DNA of 64,000 nucleotides from Guyanagaster necrorhizus (taxonomy: Eukaryota; Basidiomycota; Agaricomycetes; Agaricales; Physalacriaceae): NCBI RefSeq assembly GCF_019112545.1, contig NW_025064882.1, positions 279,676 to 343,675 of the forward strand, in the 5' to 3' direction. Position 1 is the first letter of the stretch, and each line of letters begins with the position of its first letter. The translations under genes were made by a program, and so were the position numbers. Under the pieces are notes generated by a model. It did no database searches. It saw only the letters and a program-made list of their open reading frames with translations, and was not told the origin of the DNA. Shown in pieces: positions 1-13,470 of the stretch.

Positions 1-1005
1 CCTACATCACAAGGCTGAGACCACAAACAAGAAGGTGGATCTCCTTAGCTGATAAGCTGACTATAACCAAGGAGGATATGACAATGAAGGGGTAATACTG
101 ATCTGCCCAGAGCACTTTAGAGCAATGATCATGCCTGCCAAAGAAGAAATTCATGAGCAGATCAAGAGTGTCACTAGAGACACCAGCAAATGGAACCAGC
201 ACATTGCTCTGTCTCTGAATCATGAATGGGGATTAACAAAGAAAGAAGGAATGATTTAATATGATAGAAGAATATATGTTTCTCGAGATCATACCTTATA
301 AGGTGAGATCATCACCACCTGTCATGATCATGCCACTGCTGGACATTCTAAAATCACCAAAACAAAGGAATTGATGCTATGGGAATACTGGTGGCCAAAG
401 TTAGAAGCTGAAGTGGAGCAGTATGTAAAGGCCTGTGAGGCCTGCCAGTAGGAAAAATCCTTGACTCAAAAACAAGCTGCACCTCTACACCTCATTGAGG
501 TACCACAAGCACTATAGACTCATATCTCTATTGATATGATCACCAGACTATCTGACTGCAATAGCTATAATGCAATTATTCTGATTATCTGCTCTATGGA
601 ACTAACATTTAAAGGATGGGAAAAGATACTGTGAGACAAGGTACACACCAAATATGGCATGCCCTAGATTGTCATCTTCGATTGAGGATCTCAATTTGTT
701 TCAAAATTCCTCAATGATCTCTATCATCTACTCAAGATCAAATGGAATATGTTTACCACCTATCATCCTCAGACAGATGAGTAGACAGAATGAGCAAATC
801 AGGAGGTTAAAAAATATCTCCAGCTCTTTATCAACTATCACCAAGATGACTGGATGGAATAGCTGGCTCTTGCCACATTTCAATATAACAATTGAGTTCA
901 TTCTGTGACTGGCAAAACCTCTTTCTTCATCAACTTCAGTTGACATCTAAACATTACTAAAACTGAATGAGTACATATATCATCATCTATTGGAAAGTCA
1001 CAGGT
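1..1005 (+). mobile_element. Ty3/gypsy integrase fragment, decayed (inverted part of an A/B-family element)
   Basis: Plus-strand reading gives the end of the RNase H linker and then an integrase. The HHCC zinc-binding region is visible (HDHATAGH near 320, CEACQ near 430-450). The DDE core follows, with SIDM near 530, IFD before a stop near 680, and HPQTDE near 765-785. Several in-frame stops interrupt it (for example CQ-stop-EK), so it is dead. It matches the minus-strand integrase of element B (21640-22900) closely, including the later stretch with GKTSFFIN. It stops abruptly at about 995-1010, where the sequence switches to minus-strand reverse transcriptase of the same family. It is open at the left window edge. 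Confidence 0.8.
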
Positions 1006-1009
1006 GAAT

Positions 1010-4000
1010 TTGTGAGCCTGAAGAATATGACCATCAGTTTGAACAGCTCATGGTTAGTCCTGAATGCAGTCTTCCATTCATCTCCTTTCTTGATTCACAT
1101 ATTGTTGTACCCCTATCAGATATCAAGTTTTGTATAGTATTTGGCTCTCTTAAGCTTGTCTATCAATTCTGAGATTAGTGGCAAGAGGTATTAGTTCTTG
1201 ATAGTCATTTCATTGAGTTTCTGATAATCCTGAATGGGTCAGAGTTTGCCATCCTTCATTTTGACAAAGAAGAAGGGAAATGTCATAGGGGACTTGAATG
1301 GTCAAATTCTTCTGCTGAATAAATTTTCATCAAGAAACTTATCAAGCTTCTGCTGCTCATTGTGTCTGAGTGGATATGTTTTACAGTTGAGATTGAGATT
1401 GGCATTAGCATTTGAGACCAGCTTGATAGCATGGTCCCAAGGCTTCAATTGGGAGAGCTTATTGAAACTCTCCTTCTTAAAGAGGTCCTTGAAATCTCAT
1501 ATCCATTCTGGTACCATCTCTTTAAATGTTTTCTCTTTCTTCTGCTCATGAGCTCAGGCTGCCAGGTCATTAGCATAGTGTACTGCTCAGAGGTGGAGTT
1601 CTTGTTGTATGTCAATAATGAGGATAGTTTTGCTGTTTTCCATCTTCTCATCTCAGTGATCCTCCAGATCCTCATCAGACAACTCAAATAGTATTTTTCA
1701 GCATTTACACCAGGCAAAGGTGACTTTTCTGATTTTTCAGTTGATCAGGGGGTTGTGTCTGATCAACCAATTATGCCCAAGGAAGACTTCTTTTGTTTTG
1801 AGATCTATAACTGCTAGATTGATCCTCTCAGAGTGATCTCCAATCATGAGTTATAGCTTGACAAATTCAGTTATTGAGCTGGCTTGATTTTTTGTCCCAT
1901 CAGCATTGTACACTGAGATGAGGGCTGCTATGATCCTGATAGAAAGATAATGCTTATTGACAAAAGCATGGTTGATTAAACTTTCAGTGCACTGTCTACT
2001 AGAATGAAGACTGAGTGAGTTGTCCAACTGGTCAGTATTTTGATCTGGGCCTTAACAATAAGGTCTCATCCTGAATTCTTGGTGCATCAAATATATCATT
2101 TCGATCCATGTAGTTCATCAAGCCATTCCAGGGCTCAGCATTGTTCTGCTTTCTTTAATCCTTCTATCATCTCATTAATGACTTTCTCCACCCATACCTT
2201 GTGCACTCAGTTTTTGAGTATGGCTTTGGCAGCTTCTTCAGTGGTTGCCTTCTGAATGGCCCTCCAGATCTATTCAGTTTCAAAGGGTTTAAGCTATTTA
2301 TTAGAGGTCTCTCCCTCTATTTAGCCCATAGGTATTTGAGTGTTCTTAGGCAATTCTTGAGTGTGTGTAGTGGTAGTAGGTATATTTAAATGCATAGGTG
2401 ACTTAGACATATTTATGACTATAGAAATGTTATTAGTCTGACTAGCAGCTACTAGATGCACATCATAAGGTCCTTTGGCTGGTTCAGTGGAATTGCTCAC
2501 TGGCCAGCCTCATCTTTTACTTCCTCCACTTTGGTCTCCATACTGAGTTCTTCTTTTTCTCTTTGAAGCTCAGCAATCTGTGCCCAGATGTCTTTTCAGG
2601 TTCTCTCCTTCTTTGGGCAGTCTTTTACTATGTGACCCTTCTGTCTGCAATTGAAGCATTTTCCTTCTTTCTTCATCTGGTCTATGTCCATGAGTTTTTC
2701 TGCTCCAGTATATGTCATGTCTGTCCCTGTCTTCTGCATGCCATAGGATGGGGCTGTCAAGGGTCTCAATGATTTCCTGGCAGTTGTCTCTGACAATTTA
2801 GAATTGTTCAGAGTTGGCAGAGTCAATTTCTTTGAATAATCTTGCAGAGTCAACTGTTCTGCTTTCTGCCTTTGTCACTCCTTATACAGCTTGATGATCT
2901 GTTCCTTTCATTCATCATATCCCACCAGCATCAAAGCTTTGATGCTAATGACAGATATCATGGTAACATAAAAGGAGAGGATGCCTCTCTTGAGGGCCTT
3001 GACTATTTGTCTATCATTTGTGATATCATCCTATATTCTGGCAAGCTTGGCAAGCCACTCCAGCTTGTTAAAGTAGTCAGTGGCTACTTTATCTCCTATT
3101 TTGTAATCCTTGATCTTCTGCTTATACATCTTCTGTACCATAGAATCAATGAATTTGTTATGGAGCATCTGTTTAAAAACCAGCCATGAGAGGTATCAGT
3201 AGTGCTCCTGAGTTATCAATTGGAAGCTTAGAGATATGAGGGTCCACTAAATCTTCACCTTCTCTTTGAGATAGAAGGTAGTGAAAACAACTTTATTCAT
3301 GTTGGTCTCAAGATACCTGATATAGACCTTGAAGTACTGCTCACAATTGATCAGGAAATGATCGATGTTGTCAGAAGCTCCCTTAAAGAGATAGGGTTTT
3401 TGGAGTAAATCAGGTTTGCACTGTAGAACTGCAGCATTCTCAGAAAGGGGACTCATCAGGTTGGACCACTCATTAAATGGGAGGCAGACCCACTCATGGG
3501 GTGGTCCAGGGAATGAGTGCAAGAAGTTATCATCAGTGACAGGGCTTCTCTGTAGGGCAGCCTCTTTTCAGACTATAACACCATCCCTGACAGTGAACCC
3601 TAATTGAACTGCTTCTGGGTTATTGCAAATCAGCTCCTTCCCAGTTCCACTCTCTGTGGCTTTATCCAGTGGAGACTGGACTCCAAGAATCTAGCTTCTC
3701 TTGCTGGTCTATGGGTTTCAGTATTTCTGAGTTTAAGATAGTGCCAGTGTCCAGGATTATAACAGCCAGGTGGCTGTTGACTGTTCAGAGGGCACAGAGT
3801 ACAAAAATATGCTCCAGATCAATTGCACTATATAGACAGCTCGTTTCAGTATGACAGAGAGGGTCTAAGGCATTGGTTGGACTTTAAACAGCAATTAGTA
3901 TTCTGGTACTATGCCAATTGGATTCTTGGAGTGATGTTGGTTGTATTGTTCAGCAGTATATGCTATGATGGCATACTGCAGGATTTCTATTTGTTCAGAT

Positions 4001-5812
4001 AGTTCAGTATAAGCATATAATTTACCAAGGCATGAGGCTAGCCAGCTACTGTTGTGCTATAAGAATGTCACTCCTCATTCATATCACTGCTGATATTCCT
4101 TTTCCCTCACATTCTGTATTTTCTCCTCTAGTGCTTCTTTGTCAGTGTTTTTGACAAGCAGATAGGCCATCTCACCCTCCAGATATAGTGCTTCACTGCT
4201 TTCAGTTTTCTTGATGGCCTCTTCCTTGTCTTCTCTGAGGGGAAAATCAGTGAGTGAGATAGAGATATTCCTCTTGTCCCTTAGCAGTCAGGCAGTCTTT
4301 ATCGATCCACTGCTGTGGCTGAGTACTGGGCCCAGTAGAGGGGCCCTCACTGTGGAGCTCTGCTCTAGTGGCATAACTAATGGTGGAATGACTTCTGATG
4401 GAAACATTGTATTGATTTCCATCTGCTGCTCACACAACCTCCACTCACTTGCTATAGAGGCAGAAGTTTCAGTAGTATTCTTCATTGAGAAACTAGCAGG
4501 TGACTTAGCTTTCCAAGTATTCTCAGAGTGCTCAGTTGGAGACATGGGCATTATCAGGTGTTTATAATCTATAGTGCCTGAGGACAGACTTGTCATCCTT
4601 GAATGTGGTGTTGATACTAGGAGTTCATTGAGGAGGGGGATATTTGAAGGTCAGAGGGCTGGCAAAGTGGAAGTCTGCTTGCTCTAGTGGCAAGATTCCA
4701 TTATCACCTGCTCTTCTTGTTTCATCTGCAGTGAGGACCTCACAGGATCTGTCCACTCATGGGTCTGTCTTGTGTTCAGTGCTGAGCTCTTGAAATATGA
4801 GAGTCAAGAGCAAAAGCTGCAAATAGAGCCTATACTAGTCCAGGGATCCAGCCTGGAGGCATCTCCTCTCATTCTGTCTTTGTTCATCTCTGTTTCTGAT
4901 GTTGTAGACAGCAGCATTGTAGGCTCACTGCCCTTCTTCTATGATTTGCCACTCAAGGCTACTGAGAGCTCAGCAGTGCTCTGCTGGAATCTGTTGTCAT
5001 CATTATTCTTCTTGGTGGACTGCTGCATTATAATTGAAGGGGACATCAAGATTCTATAGGGGAAATAGATGGTGGATAACTTTGTCCTAAGCTTCTTGGC
5101 CTTGCTGCTCATTGTCAAGCCAGTCAGAGGGTGTCTGCCCCATCCTAGCACTGGTTTCTGTGGAGAAGAGAGCTATGGTGAGACTGCTAGACTGGCCCCT
5201 AGATAGTACAGTGTGGAGTCTTGAAGCCATCCAAGTGGCATTGAGAGAGTCTCAGGCATAGTCAGCAATCCCATGAGTGTAGGAGAAAGAAGAGTCAGAG
5301 GAGAAAGACTGCTGAAAAAAGTCCCTCAGAAGCTTCTCATCCTCATAATCTGATACAGTGTCTGGGATGAGTATTTTTTGATCTCCTGAGACACAAGAGT
5401 GCTGGTTTCTGCTTGGTCTGAGTCAAGGAGAGTGCCACTCTCCCTCTTTTTCTTGATTATCCCCCTGATGCATGCTGCTAAGTCTGGCTTCTGGTAAGAG
5501 GCTGGTCAGAGGCTGGTAGGTCATTCATCTGGAGCTTAGGATGTCATGTAATGAAAGGTCTGGGGTTATGTTTTATAAAATATGTCAGATGTGTTGAAAC
5601 TCATTGTAATGTCTGATGGCCCACATGGTGATTGATTGGCATCTCTGGCACAGCTGGATGATCACCAATAATCCTAACAGTGTTTCAATGATGGAGGCAA
5701 GGAGTTTAAAGAACTTTTAGTCAAAGTTCAGATTGATGGTATTGATAGAGGGCATTCAGTTTTCTCCACACTATAATGTGTGGGGAAAGAGAAAGATAAG
5801 CTTTGAGCTAAT
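1010..5812 (-). mobile_element. Element A interior: Ty3/gypsy gag to mid-RT, decayed
   Basis: On the minus strand, gag begins near 5810 and runs leftward. The capsid region is visible at 3247-3522 (PYLFKGASDNIDHFLINCEQ). A CX2CX4HX4C zinc knuckle, CFNCRQKGHIVKDC, is intact at about 2610-2660. The protease-RT junction (HNWLIRHNPLI) lies near 1740-1775 and RT palm motifs are at 1015-1300. The YxDD block, RNase H and integrase are missing, because the sequence flips strand at about 1005. Gag plus leader is long (about 3 kb), as in element B. Many stop codons are present. The LTR at 5813-6272 is its 5' LTR. Confidence 0.8.
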
Positions 5813-6272
5813 TGTTAGACCTAAGTGTCACATGAGCAGAAATATGTGATAAGCAGAAGTCTTCTCACACTTTGGGAGACTGACTGAATCCACTGATGCA
5901 TATTCTGATTGATATATCACAAGGTCTTTGGATCAGCTTGAGTATAGAATGATGTAAGAATAAACTTTAGCTCAAAGCTGGAGTATACCAGCAAGAGTGA
6001 GCCTTCTTAAATACTGTACAAGTCATTGCTAATTATACTACTGCTTATTATATGTCATTGTATCCATTATGCTCTTTGTTTTTGAGCATCATTACTATTT
6101 ATAAAAGGCTGATTGTGCATCATCAGGCAACACTGTTGCATCAAAAGACAATGACTGACTTAGCCTAGTTGTGATGACTAAGCTTTGTCCCATGGTCTTA
6201 AGCACTCATTCTGATGCTCTGACTAAGCATAAATAAGAGTTAAGTCAAGAAAAGAATAAAAAAATCATAACA
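5813..6272 (-). repeat. 5' LTR of element A (460 bp)
   Basis: Starts TGTTAGAC and ends CATAACA in plus orientation. It aligns along its length with the two 461-bp LTRs of element B. The self-primer-like string lies at 5967-5979 and is complementary to the sequence just inside the element at 5799-5811. It was inserted into the gag of a C-family element, whose minus-strand gag resumes at 6273. The partner 3' LTR is not in the window. Confidence 0.85.
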
Positions 6273-7085
6273 GGCAGATTTTGCAGATTGAGGTTAAGGA
6301 TGTCTAGCTTAAACTAGTTGAGCACAGTGTTAGCTAGGAAAGAGATGGCATAGTTATCCTTGCTGGCATCCACTGTGAACATGATAGATCTGTCATTGAA
6401 GTTCAACTGAAGAGAAACAATAAAGACCTTTAGTTTGCAAGAATCAGAGCCATCAAAGAGTTCTGGTTTCTTGATCTTAGTGCAGATAGTGGCTAGTGTA
6501 GGGTTATTAAGAGAGGCAGAGACTCTTTATACCAGATTCATGAATTCTTGTAATATGTCCTGCTGATTTGAGTTGTTGCTTTCTCCAGAGCCATTGAGAC
6601 CATCTGGACCACCTGGAAAGGAGTTTGATGGATTACCACCTAGTCCATAGCAGATGAGAGTATGAGTAAGAGTTTCTTCACCTCTGTTTTCTGAGTCTGA
6701 GCTGTCTGAATTCCCATGCATATTGCCCAGAGATAAAAGATTTGTAAAAGAGTTGCTTTAGATGCTGTAATTTGTGCTAGCTCATCAGACTCTATTGGTT
6801 GGAATGCCAGTGGCATCAAAAGGATTAGAGAAGTCATTATAGTTGAATTAATAGGCAGTGAAGCTAGAGTGAGTGTAGGTTTCTCTACAGAAGGATTGTC
6901 CTCCACTAGAGGCTGATCCAAAGAGGCCTGATTGTTTCTTTGAAGTAGAGGCTAGAATGTCTTTCATGAAAAACATGTTAGAATAGCTAAGCTGAGTGTG
7001 TTTAGAATCAGCTTCTGTAGATTAGATGAATGGGATGGAAATAATAAAAATTTTTTTGACTTAAAGAGTTTGAGTTTGAATATAC
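6273..7085 (-). mobile_element. Element E: C-family gag N-terminal part, decayed
   Basis: Reverse-strand match to the gag start of element C (about 14950-15700) and of the inverted duplication (36200-36950). It holds the leader, a Pro/Gly/Asp/Ser-rich linker and the capsid start around 6350-6480. It is cut at 6272 by element A. The PBS-like string sits at 7073-7084, next to its LTR. Stops are present. Confidence 0.75.
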
Positions 7086-7582
7086 TATTAGAAATGTGCC
7101 AAATGATTGGACTTGAATGCACATATGGAGTCTGGTGGAGTACATGGGCATCAACAAAGCTATTGGCAATATCACCCTTGAGTCAAGGCCCAAGGATTTA
7201 GATTGATAGAATAGAGTTCTGTCAGAGAAGTGAAAAGGAATATTCTTTGGAATAGAATCCAACAGATGAGATAAAGAGAAACTGAAGTGCATGAAGTGTA
7301 GATGGCTATCCAAGTTGATATTTAAACTGAGTAATTACAATAATTGTATATAGTTTATATACTCATAGTAATTAATTCTGAGTCAGAGCCTGTTGGGTTC
7401 TGATGTCAACTGTTCACTACTGTGTTCAGAGTCTAGATACTACAATGTGAAATACAGATGTGAAATGATAATAGTAAAATAAAATTAGTAGGTAATGGGG
7501 GATGAGCAGAGTCTGATGGAACTTGGTGATTGAATTCATAGTTGGTCAAGGTGATACAGAGGCTGGTGGCATGCATGTAACA
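7086..7582 (-). repeat. 5' LTR of element E (C family, about 497 bp)
   Basis: Aligns in reverse with the 496-bp LTRs of element C. The ends read TATTAGAAAT and GCATGTAACA, as expected if TGTTAGGAAT decayed by G-to-A changes. It carries the LTR TATA region and the degenerate self-primer region near 7310-7330. Confidence 0.8.
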
Positions 7583-8039
7583 GATCTGCAGGAATCAAGC
7601 TTCAGGTCATCCTTCATTTCTTCAACATCTTAATAAAAGTGCTCATTGAGATTGTCTTTGGTATTCTTCTATGACTTCATAGTCTCTTCTGCTGACACTA
7701 TTGCTATTAAGGTTGATGTCAGAGAGGAGTTCTGAATTATAGGGGCTCTGGATTTCAGGAGTAGTGATGTGCTTGATAATAGCTAAGTGACTAAAAGAGG
7801 TGAATGAGGAATGAACTCTCAGATACTAACACTTAACCACTGAATACACAATCACCAAATACAATTGAGGTCAGTTGTTTTAAGTATAATGGAAGCACTC
7901 TTGCAGTCTTGAATAAAATCAAAAAAACAGTTAATAAAGACAGTTATTCAACTTTATCTTGCTTTCTAAGATGCTCCAAAATACAGTTAATATTCCAATC
8001 CAATCCTCTTAAAGTGATAAAGCAACTTAAATAAATCAC
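7583..8039. other. Unassigned AT-rich, CpG-poor DNA
   Basis: About 450 bases between the LTR of element E and the F-box pseudogene. I see no domain, LTR end or repeat here. It may hold the former upstream region of the F-box gene. Confidence 0.4.
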
Positions 8040-9929
8040 TAAGTCAAAGCAGAACTCAAAAACTGTTGTTCCAAGGATTAAGTACAGTGAGCTAGAAGAC
8101 TGGTTGATGTACTGCAACAACAAACCATCACCAACTGAAGCAGACAAACTGAAATTGGCCATATTGTCATACAAGCAGCAGATTCAGAATGTGATCACTG
8201 AGGAAGCAAAGCTGAACCAAATGCTAGCAAAGATGTAACAATCTGTCAAAGAGAAAGCTAGAATCTTAGGTAGAGAGAAAGAGCAACTTTTGGCTGCTAT
8301 AGATTACAGAAAACACATTCTCAGCCCTATACAATGCCTTCCAGCAGAAATTCTGCTTCAAATATTCTATCATACTATTGAATTCCCTATTTGTCACACA
8401 TATTTTAATGACAGTTATCTGTAGACCTCTTATAACATCAATGACTCTATGTGGACCTCTCATCTCACTGATAACTCTATGTGGTCCATAGAATGTGTTT
8501 TCAAGTACTAGAGAGTGATGGCATTGTTATATCCTGAGCTGTGGATATACATCAACATCATCCTAGATGATGGACACATTCCATCATATATGCAGCATCT
8601 GGATGAACAATTCAGGCATTCACAAAATTGCTCATTATTTATCTCTATAACATACATAAATGTTGACAATTCTTCTGGATTTCTGGCATAACTCACCAGA
8701 ATTCTATACACTGTGTCTTGTGATATCCAAAAGCTTTATCTATCTCTCTGTTTACAAACATTTATTGAACTTTCCCAGCTACAATTACCATTGCTATCAT
8801 TGAAAAGATTTTTATTCTGTTTTCTTGATAATAATGCCTTCTCTGATGTATATAGAAAACCACAGTTATTGCATACATTCTCAAAGCTCTGAGACATAGA
8901 GATCATTGACATCAGTGAACCCAGCTGTTATGTCATTCTTTCTTGGCACCAGATTGTCAGATATGAAAGTGACCATAACCATATAATCAAATACAATATG
9001 GGCTCCACCACATATGATCAACTGAAGGTTCTCAGAGAACTTATGCAGCTAGAAAAATGCACTTTGCATATTGAAGATCCTTCTGCTGAGAGTAAATTAC
9101 ATGGTCAAATCTTTTCTCTCATATGCACAAAATTATAGTTGATGAAGATTTTCTCACATATACAAGATGCAAAAAGCAGATCTGATATGGTGCTTAAGCA
9201 GATCCTTGCTCAACTTATCTTATCTGCACTCATTTCATTGGAAGTAGACTGTCTATCTTATGAAGAATCTGAGATGTTCACTACTATTCAAAATCTCACT
9301 GTCATATTACAATACCCTATTACCATCCTCTATTTTGATCACAGCTTTATTTTGAAGGAGGATTTACTTGATATTCTTTGTAATGCACCTACCTTGATAG
9401 ATGTATGGCTCACTTATGTCAACATTCCACTTCATAAAGTCTTTGCTGAGTTGATCCCAAAGCTTGATAGAATAAAAATTCTTGTTCCTAGTCTGTGGAC
9501 ACTTCACCTCAGCAGAAGTATCATATTTGATATAGAGGCATTTGTTGAAATGATGGGCATACAATGGCATTTCACTTCTCATCAAGGTTGTTATCACATC
9601 CAGTGCTTGAAGGAAATCAATCTATATTATCTTATTGTAATAGATGAGTCAAACAATAAAGTATATGATTTGACAGCTCTTTCCACATTGGATGAGTACA
9701 TGGCAGAGAGATTGAGTGTTATATATAGAACTGAACATATACTAACCACAGAAAGGTGCCTATATATGTTCTAGTAGTTGAGAGTATGTGAGGAGTGGTA
9801 TTGGATGAGGAGTGTTCTTAGGAGCAAGGGATTGAGGACAAAACAAGTCTTTGTTTGGACACCAAAACTCTCTCATGATAGTCCCTCAAGAGAAGCCATG
9901 CTTAAGCTGGCACAGGTGAGTGTCTGAAA
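8040..9929 (+). pseudogene. F-box protein pseudogene (Agaricomycete F-box/LRR-like family)
   Basis: The reading starts with a coiled-coil stretch (PSPTEADKLKLAILSYKQQ) and then REKEQLLAAI. The F-box core SPIQCLPAEILLQIF follows at about 8330-8375. Downstream is a long leucine-rich C-terminal part, including an open frame at 9139-9774, which continues past two adjacent stops to about 9929 (VFVWTPKLSHD). This layout, a short coiled coil directly before SPIRRLPPEIL-type F-boxes, is typical of the large F-box families of mushroom fungi. These proteins normally act as SCF ubiquitin-ligase adaptors. At least five stops and the near absence of CG show that this copy is dead. The ancestral start codon is not certain. 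Confidence 0.75.
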
Positions 9930-10799
9930 TACAAGAGACTGTAACTAGAGTATAATAAAAATAAAAAGGAAAAGTGGCAAGGGTGAGTGTGAAAACTGCT
10001 CAAAGTCAATGACTATCAAGCTCTATGTGTGAGATAGAGAAGAAAGAGAATAAGAAAATTGCAATGACATAAACTGGCTTTATATTTCTAAGAGCAAGTG
10101 GTATTTGATCTTTGTTATATACATTGATAACAAGAACAAAGGCAATTTTAGTGCCACTGAAGGTAAGGCCATTGTCTCTTATATAGATGACATTCAAAGG
10201 TATTTAAATGGTTCAATGATCTAGTGTGCATATTTTTTATATAACATCAAATTTGATCAAGTCTATATATCATTGATTTATTCAAGGACAACTAAGGATA
10301 AAAAATATATTTTGCTATCATAATATCATTCAATGTGACTGATATGCTAGCAATAAGAATCTCATAAGTAACGCATGTGAATAAGACCTCCAACACCAGA
10401 TGGGATTTTCACCTTATTCATAATCTTATATGGACAATTAAAGCCATGTTAAAGCAGTAGAAGATGATTGTGACATCTTTTTCTGAATTCTGATTATACA
10501 TGAATATTTCTCTGCAGACTCTGCAAACAGCATTTCTCTCTCTATACAGGATGTCTTGAAAAACAGTTTATTTGGTTGGAAAATCAGCCATTATTTGTCT
10601 CTACTGCTGATAGTAATGAAGACTATGTTATGAAGTTTTTTTCTCAGTGGCTGGCTAAAATCCTATTCAAGATTTTTCTCCCCATCAAAGAACTCCACAT
10701 TTTCCGGCATTCAAAGACATTCTGCTGAATGAAATGCTTATAACTATCTTTACCTTTTGTAGAAAAGCTTAATGAGATGATCTGCTTGTCTCTTTCAGC
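9930..10799. other. Unassigned decayed DNA between F-box copies
   Basis: No reliable domain. The right part (10480-10799) may be the poorly preserved N-terminal half of the second F-box copy, but I could not align it. Confidence 0.3.
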
Positions 10800-11510
10800 A
10801 CTAACACTTTAAGCCTTGAGAGTCATTGACATTGATGAACCAGTCAGTTATTTCATTCTTCTATGGCACCAGATTAATACCTATGAAAGCCACTATAGTA
10901 ACACAGGTTATTTTAATATAGGTCCAATATTGCTTTATCATCTCACACTCAGCTAGAGAGTTGTTCTCTACTTTGTGAACATAACACTATGAAACTGAAA
11001 GATGATAGTGATAGAGCTTATCCTCTCACATGCACATATTTGTGGTCATTGAATCTTATGTTGCATGTGGCTTGTTTATGCAATGAGTAGCCAACAACTC
11101 TGAAACAGATTCTCTCTGGACTTACACTCTCTGCTCTCACTTCTCTGACAGCAGACAGCATGTCATACAAAGAAACTGACACCTTCACTTTGATATAGGA
11201 GCTTATAACTAGAAGATCACATTGCATTATTACTGTACTCCATTTGACAATGGTACTATTTTAGAGGAAGACATTCTCTATATCTTTCCAATGATGCCTA
11301 CCTTGGAAGGCATGTGATTCACTCATATTGACATTTCCCTTGATGAAGCCTTTGCTGAGTTGACCCTGAATCTTGATGAAACAGCAATTCTTCTTCTTCA
11401 TCTTCAGACACCTCACCTCAGTGAAAGTATCATGTTTGATATAAAAATATTCATCAATATAGTGGAGGCACAATGGAATCTTTCTACCCTTTATCATTAT
11501 ATGCAGCAGC
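10800..11510 (+). pseudogene. Second F-box pseudogene copy (C-terminal half)
   Basis: The string around 10815-10870 (catt gacattgatgaacc, then a shared TGGCACCAGATTA) matches 8900-8960 of the first copy. The match continues to about 11500, including the counterpart of the 9360-9560 segment at 11265-11470. Frames are broken throughout. It is an older or more strongly mutated paralogue, not a tandem duplicate of recent date. Confidence 0.6.
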
Positions 11511-12635
11511 TCAATTAACTCATCCTTCTCAACATAGCTATAATACTGTGCTGCATTTCACTGAGGATGCTTCATCAGTGTCTTGCAGATCTGAGCCTCT
11601 TAGATCATATATGGCCAAATGATATTCCTATTGAGATACTCTGGATAAAAGTGGCATATTATGCCAATCTTGACATAAGTGTTTTTGGCAAAAGTTCCTC
11701 AGCATAAATTAATCCAGATGGAGGTATAGTTTGGTATAGAGTATGCAATATGAGCTTGGCATAATGACTAAGAGCAGACATGGTCTCATCATCTTCATTG
11801 CAGGAATGCTAAGAGAAAAGTTAAAGATAAAAAAAAATTGTCTCTCTCTGAGACTAGAGCAGTTCTCATTAATGGAAGAGTGAGTCAGCTGTAATATTCA
11901 TGATTTCAATATCATGAACAAGGCATCCATTCACTATTGGTGACTTTGGTGGACATCAGGATGGGAGTCACAAAAATATAAAGAATTCAAGCTGCATAGA
12001 GTTAGTGTTTTGTGGCATTTTAAATTTAAACTTTGCTCTATAGCTCTATAGAACATCCTATTAAATTTGACAGATGTAAGTACTATACTACACACTGTAA
12101 TCACAGCTAAGCTAATCTTTTATCTCTCTGGACTACTTCAGCTCCTTAGTTTATCAAGTCAGTCTTCTTGCATTGTGCTATTGGTTCCAAATTCAGAATA
12201 TCTCCAGAAGATAGCCTGGCAAAATTTTCTGTATCTTGGTTTCTGAAATAATCTGCTTTTACAACTGCATATCAAATCAAACCAGTGATGCATTTCCAGT
12301 GTTCTGGTGAATTTAACTTCAGTCAGCAGTTACTGATAACAAACTTATACTTTCTTTTCTGTCACACAGGATGGAGAATCAGTCTTGCTAGTATTAGCAG
12401 TTTCCATGATTCCAAGATCAGAATGTGATATAATCACAAGTTTGAGATGTAATAGTGACTTGGTGTGAGCAATGGCTGAAGTATGTTTCTCTTCCATGAA
12501 AATTTATCAACCTTATAAGGTAGAACATCATGTTAGGTATGTTTAATCCTTTTCATTTTTATTGACATGCAGTAAATATACAGACTTACACCTATGCAAA
12601 CACTTTTACTCTAGCTAATTCTCAAAGACAGTGTC
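11511..12635. other. Unassigned CpG-poor DNA
   Basis: About 1.1 kb with no open frame above 60 codons on either strand and no recognised repeat. No feature could be supported. Confidence 0.4.
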
Positions 12636-13470
12636 TGAACATGAGAGTGGATCACTTTTTGCTATTTTCTCTCCTTCTTTACTTTTATACATCAAAAACA
12701 AGTATAGAATCTATAAATAAAGTGTTCAAAATAGTATTTCTCCTGTTTGAAGTAGAATCACACTATTATTCTGAATTGATGATGCTCTTAAACTCTTCTA
12801 GGCTTGTGCAGACCTGCCTGGCCACTGCCCAGCTTTATTTTAAACTTACAGCACCTGTGGATATCTAACTCCTTTCTGTTTACAGAGTTTTAATTCTTTG
12901 AGTTATTTTTAGTAGCTTGATTGATCAGGTCTGATCAGATCCAGCCAACTAGTCCTATCCACTCTATTTCTCTTAATTCTAAGTCTCTTAGGTCACCTGA
13001 TATCTAGAAAATTCTAACTTAGACATTTGAGTCAAAACTCAGAGTGCTAGCTACAGATTATTGGATCTCACTTTCTACTGCTTCTGAATAGTGCTGTCTT
13101 TACTCAATACTCTACAACCTCCTATGGTATTATACCTCTAGCTGTTTTAGAATATACTTGTCTCAGTGGCATATAGAATTGGCCCCATTTGAGATACCAT
13201 TTCCAAGTTCAACTTGGACTTAGTATTTTTCAAGGTGTGATATAAAACTTTTCTAAGTTCAAACTTGACTTCAAATTTTTATCCTTATACTAGATTATTT
13301 TACAAAGTCCCTTTTGGACCTAATATTGGTGACTTGCATGACTATCAGCTTGGAGCCTCAGCCATAGTCCTCTTACTGGCTAATAGTTTTCAGTTACTAG
13401 CATATCCTAGTGTATTATGCAGAATTCACAAATTTAGAGTTGAACATATACTCAGTGTATCAGTAGAGTC
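12636..13470 (+). repeat. Dispersed repeat F, copy 1 (about 835 bp, possibly a solo LTR)
   Basis: Aligns from end to end with 31603-32436. Both start TCTGAACAT and share long strings such as CTTTATTTTAA, CTGTTTTAGAATATAC and TGACTATCAGCT. The ends are compatible with TG...CA. No coding capacity was seen. Target-site duplications could not be identified, so the element class is open. A solo LTR of an unseen family is the simplest reading. Confidence 0.6.
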
